From NCBI GenBank assembly GCA_026770025.1, contig JAMXDE010000006.1, forward strand, positions 620,001-684,000: a stretch of DNA of 64,000 nt, read 5' to 3'. A program made the position numbers and the translations under genes. The notes beneath the pieces were generated by a model, which saw nothing but the letters and a program-made list of their open reading frames with translations, was not told where the DNA came from and made no database searches. This DNA is from Craspedostauros australis. Taxonomy: Eukaryota > Bacillariophyta > Bacillariophyceae > Mastogloiales > Achnanthaceae. Positions 54,191-64,000 of this stretch are shown one piece after another (the first letter of the stretch is position 1; the number at the start of each line of letters is the position of its first letter).

Positions 54191-55371
54191 CATGATCCGT
54201 CACAACGAGTCAAAGACATGGGCCAGTACATGTAGAAACGGACGCAGCGCACCAGTGGCAACAGCAACGGCTAGCAACTCGCGCACCGCCTCACACGGAC
54301 GCAGACAGATGCAGACGAATCTAATTAAAATGAATCAATAGAGTAATGTAACACAGTTCGATGTACAACTCTCGTGCCACAGCTCGTACAACAGTACTAT
54401 GAAAATTACAGCAGCGCCTGCCCAGGTTCTGGCATCCCAATCCATAGCGTACGCCTGGAGTACTATCTGCAGATATGTGCTTCTATCCTGCTCTCCTATC
54501 GCATGCTCCACACACTCTCACCATCCTTGTGTTGCCACCAGAACCACGAAAAGAGACAAATTGGGTGATTTCGTGATTGGGACTGCATCCGTTGTCGACT
54601 GGCGTGCAAGTCACGGATACCTTTGTTGGACACGAAGTCACGGACAACATGAACGACTGACTTTGATCGATTTAGTCGTCGACATTCCACCACGAAGGAT
54701 ACACATTGGCGATCACTTGGTGAAATGCGCGTATATACAATATTCAAACTTTAATATGTTATATTCAATTCACATTTAGCACTTATTTTGAATTAACGTT
54801 GACGTTAGCTTGGTTGGCGTTCGCGCTTAGAAATTCCCTCCAACAAAGTGCACATGGCCAGCACACGGAAACTCGCCAAGCCAGACCAAGCCAGACCAAG
54901 CCAGCACGAAAAAACTTTCGGCAAGGTGGAGGGAGACGACCGCAACAGCGCAATCCTGGAGGATCAGAAACAAGGACGGCAAGGCGTGACGAGGGAGGGA
55001 CAAGAGGCGCCTGGTGCTCATTCATTGTCTCATCAGCGCAAGTATCATCAGCGCCAGTATCATCAGAACAAGGAACAGCACCAGTCACAAGTTCATCCTC
55101 TGGCTGAACTCGCGGTTTTGGTGTTCTGCATCTGATCCCACAGGCAGCGACGTTGATCCTTCACTCTCTGCTCCTTCCGCAACTCCCCCTGACTGTTGGC
55201 AATTGCCTGCGCAGCCCCCAGCCGCAGCCCAAGGAACAGCAAGCCAGGGGACAGGAGGAGCCATCAGGCCAGCGAGATCAGGTGCCACGTGCGCTGCTGT
55301 GTGCGCTGCTGTGAGTACGACACACACATCTGCACAAGCCGCAACTGCTGACATCCCATCGGTTTCCAACC
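54191..55371. other. Spacer upstream of the TBC gene
   Basis: It contains a 10-bp tandem repeat (CAAGCCAGAC, about 54878-54905). Open frames in the right half run on both strands and overlap the gene's upstream region. No other gene is supported. Confidence 0.5.
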
Positions 55372-58300
55372 ATGGCGGAGGAGACGCCGAAGACAACCGC
55401 CACGCCGGCGGCCATCGCATCGCCTTCACCCAACCGACGCCGGCTTCGGAAGACGAAGATCCTGAACCGCCACTTCCGATCCTCCTCAACTTCGGAGACA
55501 AACAACACCAAGGGCGGCACCAAAGTCGACGCTAAGAACGATGAGGCTGACAACGGCGCAGGCCCAAAGACTCCTGACCGTCTCAAGAATGGGTCCGCAC
55601 ATGACGACGCTCACAAGGGCACTGGCGACGGCATGTCAGCAACAGCCGCGACGGACAAATCGGCAGTCTCAACTCCAACCAGAAAGCCCTCGAGATCATA
55701 CCTCGGCAACAGCGCCTCGGCTCGGAGGTTTGCGCACAGGAAGCGGACTTCCAGCCTGAGTGGTCCAAAACCGAATGAAGCAAGTGCGACGCCTGTGCCA
55801 GCGGATAGCGTTAATGCCGATGCTGCTCGTGACGACACGACCAGCATCAAGAAGGCGACACCTGACGCCGAAAAACCTGCCACTGATGATGGAATCGCCA
55901 AGCTTCCACCACAGACACCCAGCAAGTCGGAACGTCTGAGGAAGATATCGATGACGAAGCAACATCCCAATGGTTCCAAACCAGCGCAGATGGCGACATC
56001 CGAAATATCAGCTGACACTCTCAATCTGCCAAGGGCTGGACGAGCACCATCGTCATCATCGTCGTCAATCCCTTCCCCAGCACGAGTGATCGTGTCAACG
56101 AGATCACCAGCAGCCTCGCCATCACGCAGGGATAGCTCCGATTCAAGCATCCCCAGAACACCGAACAGGAACTTCCCCAGCCGCGCGTCGCGCAGTCCCT
56201 CGAGGCGCAACAAGCTCTTCGAAAAGCTCTCCAAGAAGAAGGCCATAGTCAAGGGACGATCGGCGTCCAGATCTGCTTCCCCCAACAGGGCGAGCTTGCA
56301 AGCCGCCGCAGTAGCTGCCGCTGCCGACGCGATCGCATCATCCACCGCTAGTCGGCACCAGTCCAAGTCCGCTGAGCCCGACTCAGCAGTCACCGGCATA
56401 GATGCAATAGCCGCCATAACCACGACCGCAGCGTCATCCGATCTCGATGAAGCGACAACTAATCCGGGCGAGGGGGAAACTCAACATCCCACCAAAGAAG
56501 TGGTCCCGCAAATGGAATTGGCAGAAGCAGTTGAGATGGAAGAGGCGGAGGACGCAACAAGTGTGCCTCCAATGGGTGAATGCGCCCCAATCGTAAACCC
56601 ACTTCCCGCAACTCAGCACACCGAAGTCGATACTGCGGAAAGCAACAAGGATGAGCCAGAGGATAGTGTTGACAACGCCGACACTGTCGATGATAACCCC
56701 GAAACTACGCAAGTTGCAAGCCAACAGGATGGCTCACAGGACGACCTGCGAAAACAGCAGCAGCAGGACCAAGAACAGGACCAAGACCAAGGACTAAATC
56801 AATCCTCACTGTTGGAGCACCTGAGCAATATGCAACCATATGAAGACAAAAATGACAGTGCGATCGCAGCAACAACAGGATCTCCGAATGCTTCGGAAGA
56901 CGCTGCACAACCGACTTCGCAAGATCAGCAACAGCTCAATCAGTTTGATGATCCTGCGCTCGAGGAAATTCAGTCGGAAGTTTCGGTCGCTTCGAGCGGA
57001 TTCGACATGAGATCCATCCTCCAACACCCGCCTTCGCCACCACCCGCTGCCAAACCATCTGCAGATGGAAACGGAGCGATCCCAGAAGAAGCAGAAAACG
57101 ATGGCAACGAAGACCTCACGTGGAACCCAACAGCGACGGAACTTTTCCCAACAGCTTCCACCGCGCCAGAAGTCGCCGCGAACTCATCGAACATGTCAGA
57201 AGAGGCGCCCACGGCCGCATTCCCGGACGATCCATTTGCGATAGGCATCAACAGTGGTTTTGGCAGCGGCGACACAGGCGGAGTCCAACGGCCGCAGCGT
57301 CAGGCCACCCCAGCGCAAGTGGCATCCGCGCTCAACATGTCAGCTGAAGCTCCGGATATGTTCGAAACCGATTCTTTGGCACCGAGCGGTGTCACTGACT
57401 TCTCGGCTGGAGTTCCTACTCTCGCTGCGGACATCGAACACGTTGCCAACCAGCTTCTGCAATCGCATGACGAGGTGGAAAGTCGAGCAATGGTGTATGA
57501 TGCTCCAAAACTACAACAAGGAGAAAGGGAGACGGACGCGGAGGCTGAGACTGAGATCGTGACACCTGACGATCCTATCCTGGCATGCCGATCGAAGGGA
57601 AGCGTCGAACACGACTCGTCAGAAGCCACACACGACATCCAACCAGGAGCTGACACCCAGGACAGCATGACGAAGACTCCCGATGAAGAAGCCCTCCTTC
57701 GTAAGGTGCACGACCTGAAGCAGAAGCGAGACAGGAAGCAGGATGAAGCCGTTGACATGTTCGACACTGGATCGTGGGCCCACACAGACGCGGGGTTCTC
57801 CGACATCTCTCTCTCCAAGGTCACGGAGAAGCACGATAACACAAGCTCCTACTTCTTGAAGATGATGAAATCCAACAACGAACGGATGGCCAGCACCAAG
57901 GGCAAGGCTGATTCGCTGCCAATTTCAACGCCGCACCCAGCCGCAGCTGCCGCCTCCGCCATGTCGATGGAGGAGGAGGATGATGGTGAGGAGAAGAAGG
58001 CTGAACCCAACGACGATGACAAACCTCTCTTGACACGTCCTGCCGGGATGCTCGATTCGTCGTTGCAGGACACCGGCTCTGCGGCGTACAGCTTCATGCT
58101 GACCCCGATGGAGGAGAGGTTGCGCGTGTACAATGCACCGAACGAACGCGACGACGAATCTTCGCTGGACACAGAGAAGAAGGCCGGTGGCGATGATGGC
58201 ACCGATGATGGCGACGAGGAAGTAAGCGTTTCATACATGAGCCAGCATTCCCAACATGAAGACATCAATGAAGATATGGGCATGGGCCTCGATGACATGG

Positions 58301-61300
58301 GGGCGCTCACGAATGCGACATCCGGCCAGGCCGAGGATTTGGCCAATGTTTCGGCGCAAGATGCACCGACGTTCCAAGCAGCAATGGTGCAGGCAAACAG
58401 CCATGACAGCGCAGACGGAATGAAAGAGATTGGGTCAGCAGATCAGCATCAGCATCAACATCATCAGCATGACCACCAGAGTTCTGTTAGAGATGTGGCT
58501 GTGGAACTCGAGAATTTGACCTTCGTCCAATCATCGTCGGCTGCGCACGGTGCCCACGAGCAGCGAACCAGCGGCATGCCGGAAGATCCCAACGACGCCG
58601 ATACCCTAATGTTTTCCACAACGACAGGCACGAACACGCGCGGTGAAGCCGGCGGGTTCGTGGTGCACGGCGGCAACTACCCTGCCTCCGTGGTCGAAGG
58701 CTCCGTGACATCTTCGTCGCTGTTCGGCGAGAACTACACAGCAACCGACAGCGTAGGCGGGGGCAGCCGATTGTCGTCACTGGCAACTAACTCGGTTGCC
58801 AACACACTCTCATCCCAACCAGGCGACGTAGGCAGCATGCCGCCTCCACCGCCACCTCCAGGTGAGAAGAAGAAGAAAAAGAAACGGCGTCACAGTCGCA
58901 GTCGCAGTCGCAAGAAGGGTACCATCGACGAGGAGGATGAACAGCAAGCATCGGAAGACGACGGGCACAACGCCACCATCCCTCTCCTAGCGCCTCCACC
59001 CGAAGAGAAGCTGAAGAAGTGGGAAGATTCGAAGATGAGAGCGCACAACCATCTTGCCGAAGTGAAGGCGCAGAAACAGGCTGAGAGCTCGGCGGTCGAT
59101 CCCAAGCCCACTGTGAACGAATCCAACAGTCACCGCACCGTCGGTGTCGGTATCAGTCTCGCTGTCCACGGTGACGACGATTCCGATGGTGACGACCACT
59201 TCGTTTCATTCCTTGACGGGGACATGGCGACATTTGGCACCGGCTTCAAACCAAAGGTGGGGATGTTGGAGATGGGTCAATTCATCATCCCGAGCGGTGC
59301 TCACGACAGCGAAGACATGGCGCACAACGACAGTGCCGGCGGAAGCGACAGCGGTACTGAAGACAACTTCAATGCTACTGAGCTTGCACGTCCTGATCCT
59401 CCCACCACATCTTCTGTCGAGAACGTGGCTGGTGCCATCGACGAGATTGACGGCTCTTTGCGTCCAGATGGAGCGAACGTTGTCGCAGGCATCGATGAAC
59501 CAGAAGAACTCCTGGCACTCCACGACCGTGGTTTGCCCGTCGCGTGCGATAGCGTGGACACCGACTCAGGCGCAGACACGGAGGTCGAACACCGCGTCAA
59601 TGTTGACAGCAACGCCTTTTTCGATGACGGCGTCGGCGGTAGCGACGGATACAAAGACGACTACAACGACAGCCACAACGACGTCGGTATCGATGACAAC
59701 AATGGCAACGATGCCATCGATCAAGATCCAGACGCTACTAGTGCTGTGGACGATCTTGCACACGTTCCCTCCCCGGATACTCATCCGCACCAGAACTCTC
59801 ACGACGAGATAGATCTTGCATCGCCTCCAAGCTATCTCTCTGGACGCGCTTCACCGATCGTCACGATGGATCAGGACCTCGAGCTGGAACCGAGCGAAGC
59901 GCCTCTCTCACCGGTCGATGCGGCAAGAGCCCGAGTGCTCCACAACGCATTGCAACGCGTGCAAAGCGGGCATTCGGTAGATCAAGACCCAGCGCTGCTG
60001 GGTGCCGTGGATGCTATTGCTACAGACACGACAGATGATGCAAACGAACTTGGCGAGACTGGCAGCCCAAACTACGATATCGCCGCCCTTGCTGATGATC
60101 TCACCCTCCCACCAATCGACGTCGACACTGCGACGGCCTTTTCGAAGATGACGAATCACGATGCGCAACATGGTTCCGATGCTGGCCACGGTCTTGATAT
60201 AGTCCAGAGCCACAGCGAGGAGCATGTCTTCGATGGTATCGAAGAGCAGATGGATCCCCATCATGGTGCAGGCATCGAAGGAAAAGATTGCCGCAACACA
60301 ATCGTGCACGACCAGCAGGGGGAAGATCGAGGTTTGGAGATTGAAATGGACACAAAGGTGAGCACTGGTCTAGAGTACGAGTCTGAGGAGAAATTGAAAG
60401 GTGCAGAGGACGACGAGGAGGCGGAGCAACGACTGCATGACCCCCCAACCGTTACCAGGAGATCAATTGCTGAAGTCTCCTCCATGGTCGAGCGCAACAA
60501 CAACGACGACGACGGCAACAGCATGGGCTGGGACGACATCAACGGGAAATCACTTCCGCCGCGTCTGTTCACTACAACCTCCACGTCGTTGTACAAGAGC
60601 ACGAAGAAGCTGGACTCCAGCAGGAGTCCCACGCACATATCCACCATCTTGGGCGACCAAAAGATGGCGGAGAGGGTCGCTGTGGCGAGTTCAGCTGCAG
60701 CCGTGAAGCTGGAGGAGGAGCTGGCCAACGCAGAACCGTACAGCATAGTCAGCAAATCCAAATCGAACGAGACCAGCCCGGCGATCGTGGAGCCCAGGTC
60801 GAGCCCGATGGGTTTTTGCGGTCAAGATACGACACCAACTGCGCAAGTGAAGAACCAGAGCAGCAGCGCCCTCGGAGCGTTCTTCAGCAACGACGGTGTC
60901 GTGTGCAGCCCCATCAACATGAGTGGCACAGCAGATGAGGAGGATGAAAAACCCGCGGCAGACACCGACAACCTCGTAGATGGCGGGGCCTTCATGGCCT
61001 GGACGTACCCGGACAACATCGTGACAACGCCATCCAAAGCCAGCAGCAACACCCACAAGTCGAACCACAATGTCGATGACGTCCCATCTGTTCCCAGCAA
61101 GGTGTCGCAGGACGATGATCAAGTCTCATGGTTGTTCGCTCAGGTGCTCAAGATCGCAGAACTACAGAAAACAACGCCGACGGAACGATTCCAGGAAGCA
61201 CAGCGTCTCTTGGAAGAGGACGCGAACTTCAATGTGCTGTGCCAACACATGACCGACGCGGTGAACACCACCACGAATGAGCTGTTGGAGGCGGGAACCT

Positions 61301-63465
61301 TCGAGGAACTGAAGAACATGGAAACCGATGAATCCACGATCTACACATACGGTTCGGCGCTTGATGATCACGTTTCCACTCTCATCGAAGAGAAGCGACC
61401 ACGCCTTCGTGCGATGTCGATCAGCACAGACGTAGCCAGCAGCGGAAATCCCACATCGCCTCATCTAGCGGCTGCAAACTTCGTCAGCTTCCTGTATCTG
61501 GCATCACGTTTATCCAAGGTCCAATCGCCGTTCGGAAGGGTCAATCCATTCTTGCAGCAGATCGTCGACTTGTCCCTCAAAAAGGCCAAGGGTGACGCAG
61601 CACCTGGCGCCACCATCGAGGAGGCGGCGGGAAGCAAGACGGCCCAAGAAGTCATCTTCGGGCATCCAGATGGCTCGATCGAACGCATTCTGCAATTTAT
61701 GTTCGATGTGTGCAAGGCTTGCGATTGCGACAGCGTCGCAACTGCACCTGACGACCTCCATGGCAGCTCAGACAAGCTTCTAATCGACACCTTTGCCAAC
61801 GACGGGTTCATGAGCAGCCTGCAGCAGGATGGTGGGAAGACACCGAAGAGCAGGAACGTGCGCCCAAGTCGCCTGTACCTAGTACCCACCGAACACCCCA
61901 GTCCCTTCGACAAGGGCATTCTGGAGGCACCCAGAGTCCTCATCGGAGTCCTCAACTATCTGGGTGACCCAGTGGCGGTTTGCAGAATGAAGATGGTCAA
62001 CCGCTTCTGCCACAGGATCGTGTCAGAAAACGAACATGTTCTCATGCGCGACGCCGTGCGTGCTGGAGGGATGAGCATGAATGTGCGCCCCGCATTCTGG
62101 ATGTGGATCACGCTGCAAAAGCTGAACGGCAACTTTCGCAACGGCCGTGGCGAAAACCGGGGAGATATCGGCGGCAACCTCAACGAGGATGGCGCGAATG
62201 CTGTCAGTGACGATGACAGGAATCTCGTGATGCTGTCTCAGGAAGGCGAGGATAGTCGATGGAGTCATATCATCGAACGCGATGTGGCGAGGTCATTCGG
62301 CAACATGCCACCGCACAAGACTGGCGCGCGGCTGAGAACCGACTCGATCGTCCGCGCGCTGGTGACATGGGGGCGGAACCGAATCATGTCGCGAGGAGTC
62401 AAGGGAGGCGGCGATGTGATCCCAACCCCCACCGTCGGCACTGATGGCAAGTTGCAGAAAGAACGTGCCCGGCCGTCGACGAGCCCGCCGCCTTGGGAAC
62501 AAGGCGATGATGCGTCTGCACACAGCGAAGTGAGCCAAACCCCAACCGACACCGTCAGCGACTGGGGAGGTGTATCTCCCGTTGGCAGCTTCACTGGCAG
62601 CCTCTCCGGTATGCAACGAGAAGACAGCCTCGACCGGTCGGCGTCGCTGCGCCTGACCACACCGGCCGAAGATCTGGCGCTCAGCGGGAATGCTCTCACT
62701 GATGAGATGAAGTCGAGCATGAAGAAAAAGCTTGGCTTCATCCTTCACGCCTTATCAGCGGCTCACCCAGATGTGGGGTACTGCCAAGGCATGGACTACG
62801 TCGTGGCGCATCTGCTCAGGATCCTGCAGGACACAGTCCAGTGGAAGTGTGCACAAGGTACATTGCCCAGCGTCGTGATATCCGCCGGGAACGTGTCTGG
62901 CTTGTCCGACACAGTGCCCGATGTTGATGCATTGAAGGTGATCAAGGGCGAGGTGGACAAGCACATGGTGCTGGAGGAGACGGTGTTCCGTGTTATGGAC
63001 ACGTTCTTCACCACCTACAACCTCCGCCACATGTACTGGCCAGAATTACGCTGTCTGAAGATCTGCTGCCGCGTCTTCGAAAGGCTGATCCAAATCAAGC
63101 TTCCCGTACTGGCGGACCACTTCGAACATCATGAGCTCAATGTGGGCCTCTTCGCCTTGGGATGGTTCCAAACTCTCTTCCTTTATCTGCCCTCCATGCC
63201 CTCCGCGACGGTGTGTCACATGTGGGACATCTGGCTCGTCGAGCGTTCCTTCAAGATCTTCTTCCGGGTGGGAACAGCCATCCTCTTCCTCAGCCAGCCC
63301 ATCCTGCTGAACCACGAGCTGGAGGGGATGATGACATACCTCAACACTTTCCCGGATGCTACGCTTCTCAATCCAGACATTCTCATTGCGTGCGCATTGA
63401 ACATCAAGGTCACCAACAGCATGCTCGCAGAGTTGGAGAGCGAGGTGGTGGCTGAGACATGCTAG
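55372..63465 (+). CDS. Giant TBC-domain RabGAP with F-box-like segment
   Basis: This is a 2,697-residue protein in one uninterrupted frame. The first ~1,950 residues are low-complexity (Ser/Thr/Asp/Glu/Gln-rich), with a poly-Pro/poly-Lys/Arg-Ser stretch near 1160-1182. An F-box-like segment follows at about 2184-2240: LIGVLNYLGDPVAVCRMKMVNRFCH. The TBC domain fills the C-terminus. The arginine finger IxxDxxR is IERDVAR with Arg2307, and the glutamine finger YCQGMDYV has Gln2472. Helical motifs FALGWFQTLFLY and VCHMWDIWL follow. Both GAP residues are intact, so it should stimulate GTP hydrolysis by a Rab in membrane traffic. The start ATG at 55372 has an ACC context and is the first in frame. 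Similar TBC proteins with this pre-TBC segment are, as I recall, found in diatoms. The long N-terminus has no recognised domain. Confidence 0.9.
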   Translation: MAEETPKTTATPAAIASPSPNRRRLRKTKILNRHFRSSSTSETNNTKGGTKVDAKNDEADNGAGPKTPDRLKNGSAHDDAHKGTGDGMSATAATDKSAVSTPTRKPSRSYLGNSASARRFAHRKRTSSLSGPKPNEASATPVPADSVNADAARDDTTSIKKATPDAEKPATDDGIAKLPPQTPSKSERLRKISMTKQHPNGSKPAQMATSEISADTLNLPRAGRAPSSSSSSIPSPARVIVSTRSPAASPSRRDSSDSSIPRTPNRNFPSRASRSPSRRNKLFEKLSKKKAIVKGRSASRSASPNRASLQAAAVAAAADAIASSTASRHQSKSAEPDSAVTGIDAIAAITTTAASSDLDEATTNPGEGETQHPTKEVVPQMELAEAVEMEEAEDATSVPPMGECAPIVNPLPATQHTEVDTAESNKDEPEDSVDNADTVDDNPETTQVASQQDGSQDDLRKQQQQDQEQDQDQGLNQSSLLEHLSNMQPYEDKNDSAIAATTGSPNASEDAAQPTSQDQQQLNQFDDPALEEIQSEVSVASSGFDMRSILQHPPSPPPAAKPSADGNGAIPEEAENDGNEDLTWNPTATELFPTASTAPEVAANSSNMSEEAPTAAFPDDPFAIGINSGFGSGDTGGVQRPQRQATPAQVASALNMSAEAPDMFETDSLAPSGVTDFSAGVPTLAADIEHVANQLLQSHDEVESRAMVYDAPKLQQGERETDAEAETEIVTPDDPILACRSKGSVEHDSSEATHDIQPGADTQDSMTKTPDEEALLRKVHDLKQKRDRKQDEAVDMFDTGSWAHTDAGFSDISLSKVTEKHDNTSSYFLKMMKSNNERMASTKGKADSLPISTPHPAAAAASAMSMEEEDDGEEKKAEPNDDDKPLLTRPAGMLDSSLQDTGSAAYSFMLTPMEERLRVYNAPNERDDESSLDTEKKAGGDDGTDDGDEEVSVSYMSQHSQHEDINEDMGMGLDDMGALTNATSGQAEDLANVSAQDAPTFQAAMVQANSHDSADGMKEIGSADQHQHQHHQHDHQSSVRDVAVELENLTFVQSSSAAHGAHEQRTSGMPEDPNDADTLMFSTTTGTNTRGEAGGFVVHGGNYPASVVEGSVTSSSLFGENYTATDSVGGGSRLSSLATNSVANTLSSQPGDVGSMPPPPPPPGEKKKKKKRRHSRSRSRKKGTIDEEDEQQASEDDGHNATIPLLAPPPEEKLKKWEDSKMRAHNHLAEVKAQKQAESSAVDPKPTVNESNSHRTVGVGISLAVHGDDDSDGDDHFVSFLDGDMATFGTGFKPKVGMLEMGQFIIPSGAHDSEDMAHNDSAGGSDSGTEDNFNATELARPDPPTTSSVENVAGAIDEIDGSLRPDGANVVAGIDEPEELLALHDRGLPVACDSVDTDSGADTEVEHRVNVDSNAFFDDGVGGSDGYKDDYNDSHNDVGIDDNNGNDAIDQDPDATSAVDDLAHVPSPDTHPHQNSHDEIDLASPPSYLSGRASPIVTMDQDLELEPSEAPLSPVDAARARVLHNALQRVQSGHSVDQDPALLGAVDAIATDTTDDANELGETGSPNYDIAALADDLTLPPIDVDTATAFSKMTNHDAQHGSDAGHGLDIVQSHSEEHVFDGIEEQMDPHHGAGIEGKDCRNTIVHDQQGEDRGLEIEMDTKVSTGLEYESEEKLKGAEDDEEAEQRLHDPPTVTRRSIAEVSSMVERNNNDDDGNSMGWDDINGKSLPPRLFTTTSTSLYKSTKKLDSSRSPTHISTILGDQKMAERVAVASSAAAVKLEEELANAEPYSIVSKSKSNETSPAIVEPRSSPMGFCGQDTTPTAQVKNQSSSALGAFFSNDGVVCSPINMSGTADEEDEKPAADTDNLVDGGAFMAWTYPDNIVTTPSKASSNTHKSNHNVDDVPSVPSKVSQDDDQVSWLFAQVLKIAELQKTTPTERFQEAQRLLEEDANFNVLCQHMTDAVNTTTNELLEAGTFEELKNMETDESTIYTYGSALDDHVSTLIEEKRPRLRAMSISTDVASSGNPTSPHLAAANFVSFLYLASRLSKVQSPFGRVNPFLQQIVDLSLKKAKGDAAPGATIEEAAGSKTAQEVIFGHPDGSIERILQFMFDVCKACDCDSVATAPDDLHGSSDKLLIDTFANDGFMSSLQQDGGKTPKSRNVRPSRLYLVPTEHPSPFDKGILEAPRVLIGVLNYLGDPVAVCRMKMVNRFCHRIVSENEHVLMRDAVRAGGMSMNVRPAFWMWITLQKLNGNFRNGRGENRGDIGGNLNEDGANAVSDDDRNLVMLSQEGEDSRWSHIIERDVARSFGNMPPHKTGARLRTDSIVRALVTWGRNRIMSRGVKGGGDVIPTPTVGTDGKLQKERARPSTSPPPWEQGDDASAHSEVSQTPTDTVSDWGGVSPVGSFTGSLSGMQREDSLDRSASLRLTTPAEDLALSGNALTDEMKSSMKKKLGFILHALSAAHPDVGYCQGMDYVVAHLLRILQDTVQWKCAQGTLPSVVISAGNVSGLSDTVPDVDALKVIKGEVDKHMVLEETVFRVMDTFFTTYNLRHMYWPELRCLKICCRVFERLIQIKLPVLADHFEHHELNVGLFALGWFQTLFLYLPSMPSATVCHMWDIWLVERSFKIFFRVGTAILFLSQPILLNHELEGMMTYLNTFPDATLLNPDILIACALNIKVTNSMLAELESEVVAETC

Positions 63466-64000
63466 ACACAGAGAGAGAGAGCGAGTCAGAGGCGGAAGTT
63501 TGACCTGCATCATTCCACCATGCACGGCTGTAACTTGACGCAGAGGTCTCTCGAGAGCATGCTCCCCTCCAGTGATACGTTTAGAGTAACCTGAACGATA
63601 ACACGTCCAACACACAATATAATATCTTGCTGGAGGACATCGATTGCTTTCATTTGTCTCGTCCAACCTGAGTTGTTTCAATCTGAGATGTTGAAACTTG
63701 TGGAGTGGAGCTCTCTGCACACAATAGTATAATACGAGCTCAATGAGCCACGGATGCTATTACTCGTGGTTTCATCTGTTGTTGAGAGGATTGCGACCGC
63801 GGAAGATCGACGATGATGTTCTCGCACCACGACGGCAGAAGCACATGCAGAGCAATGCAGTCAAAGCGACCATGAGTCAACACGTTGCTGTGACGTACCA
63901 CCTCTCATGAACAAAGCATCGCGCTAATGGCATCCAAGTGATGCAGAATGCTTGGTTCGGAGAAGCACCACCCGCAGCACACTTCGCTGTGTATGGTGCA
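63466..64000. other. Right-end spacer
   Basis: A short GA run follows the TBC stop (63471-63483). No gene is seen up to the window edge. Confidence 0.6.

Overview
This window reads as nuclear DNA of a photosynthetic stramenopile, most likely a diatom. Three things point there. Several proteins carry a bipartite plastid-targeting leader: a signal peptide ending in an Ala-x-Ala/Phe junction like the ASAFAP motif of secondary red plastids. One gene encodes a photosystem II lumenal extrinsic protein with a tripartite leader (signal, transit, twin-arginine). Two genes belong to families I associate with diatoms: an LRR protein with a conserved NRAGRRLL...LWPTVLERA tail, and a small protein with the WYT-EY...RGLE pattern. 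Introns are few, short (136-396 bp) and GT-AG. I cannot name the species. Layout: 1-3740 is a mobile or inverted-duplication structure. Two inverted arms of at least 611 bp, identical wherever compared, flank about 2.5 kb of decayed retroelement 3' sequence (RNase H-like, CCHC-like and W..RN segments). The rest is ordinary gene space with about 22 supported genes. In order they are: an ATPase-less FtsH/M41-type plastid protease (-), SPT4 (-), an LRR protein (+), a diatom RGLE-type protein (-), a Psb31/PsbQ-like lumen protein (+), a SohB/SppA S49 peptidase (+), a conserved protein of unknown function (-), an F-box cyclin (+), a nicotinamidase-like hydrolase (-), a plastid ABC1 kinase (+), a small SNARE-like tail-anchored protein (+), an RCC1-repeat protein (+), a rhomboid protease (-), a PAS protein (+), a sterol-desaturase/fatty-acid-hydroxylase family enzyme (+), TFIIE-alpha (+), a CRTISO-like carotenoid isomerase (+), a CIAO2/MIP18 iron-sulfur targeting factor (-), a MerA/Lpd-like flavoprotein (+), a plastid-directed Mpv17/PMP22 protein (+) and a 2,697-residue TBC RabGAP (+). 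There are no operons. The links between genes are functional only. Many products serve the plastid (PSII lumen protein, ABC1K, CRTISO, M41-like protease, flavoprotein, Mpv17). Others serve basal transcription (SPT4, TFIIE-alpha), the cell cycle (F-box cyclin) and membrane traffic (TBC RabGAP, SNARE-like protein). Exon junctions were worked out by eye from frame, GT/AG sites and family conservation. No tRNA, rRNA or CRISPR array was recognised. I see no convincing new multi-gene system. The most unusual items are the long perfect inverted repeat, the unknown conserved protein at 19028-20126, the TFIIE-alpha zinc-ribbon spacing and the TBC protein's enormous N-terminal extension.
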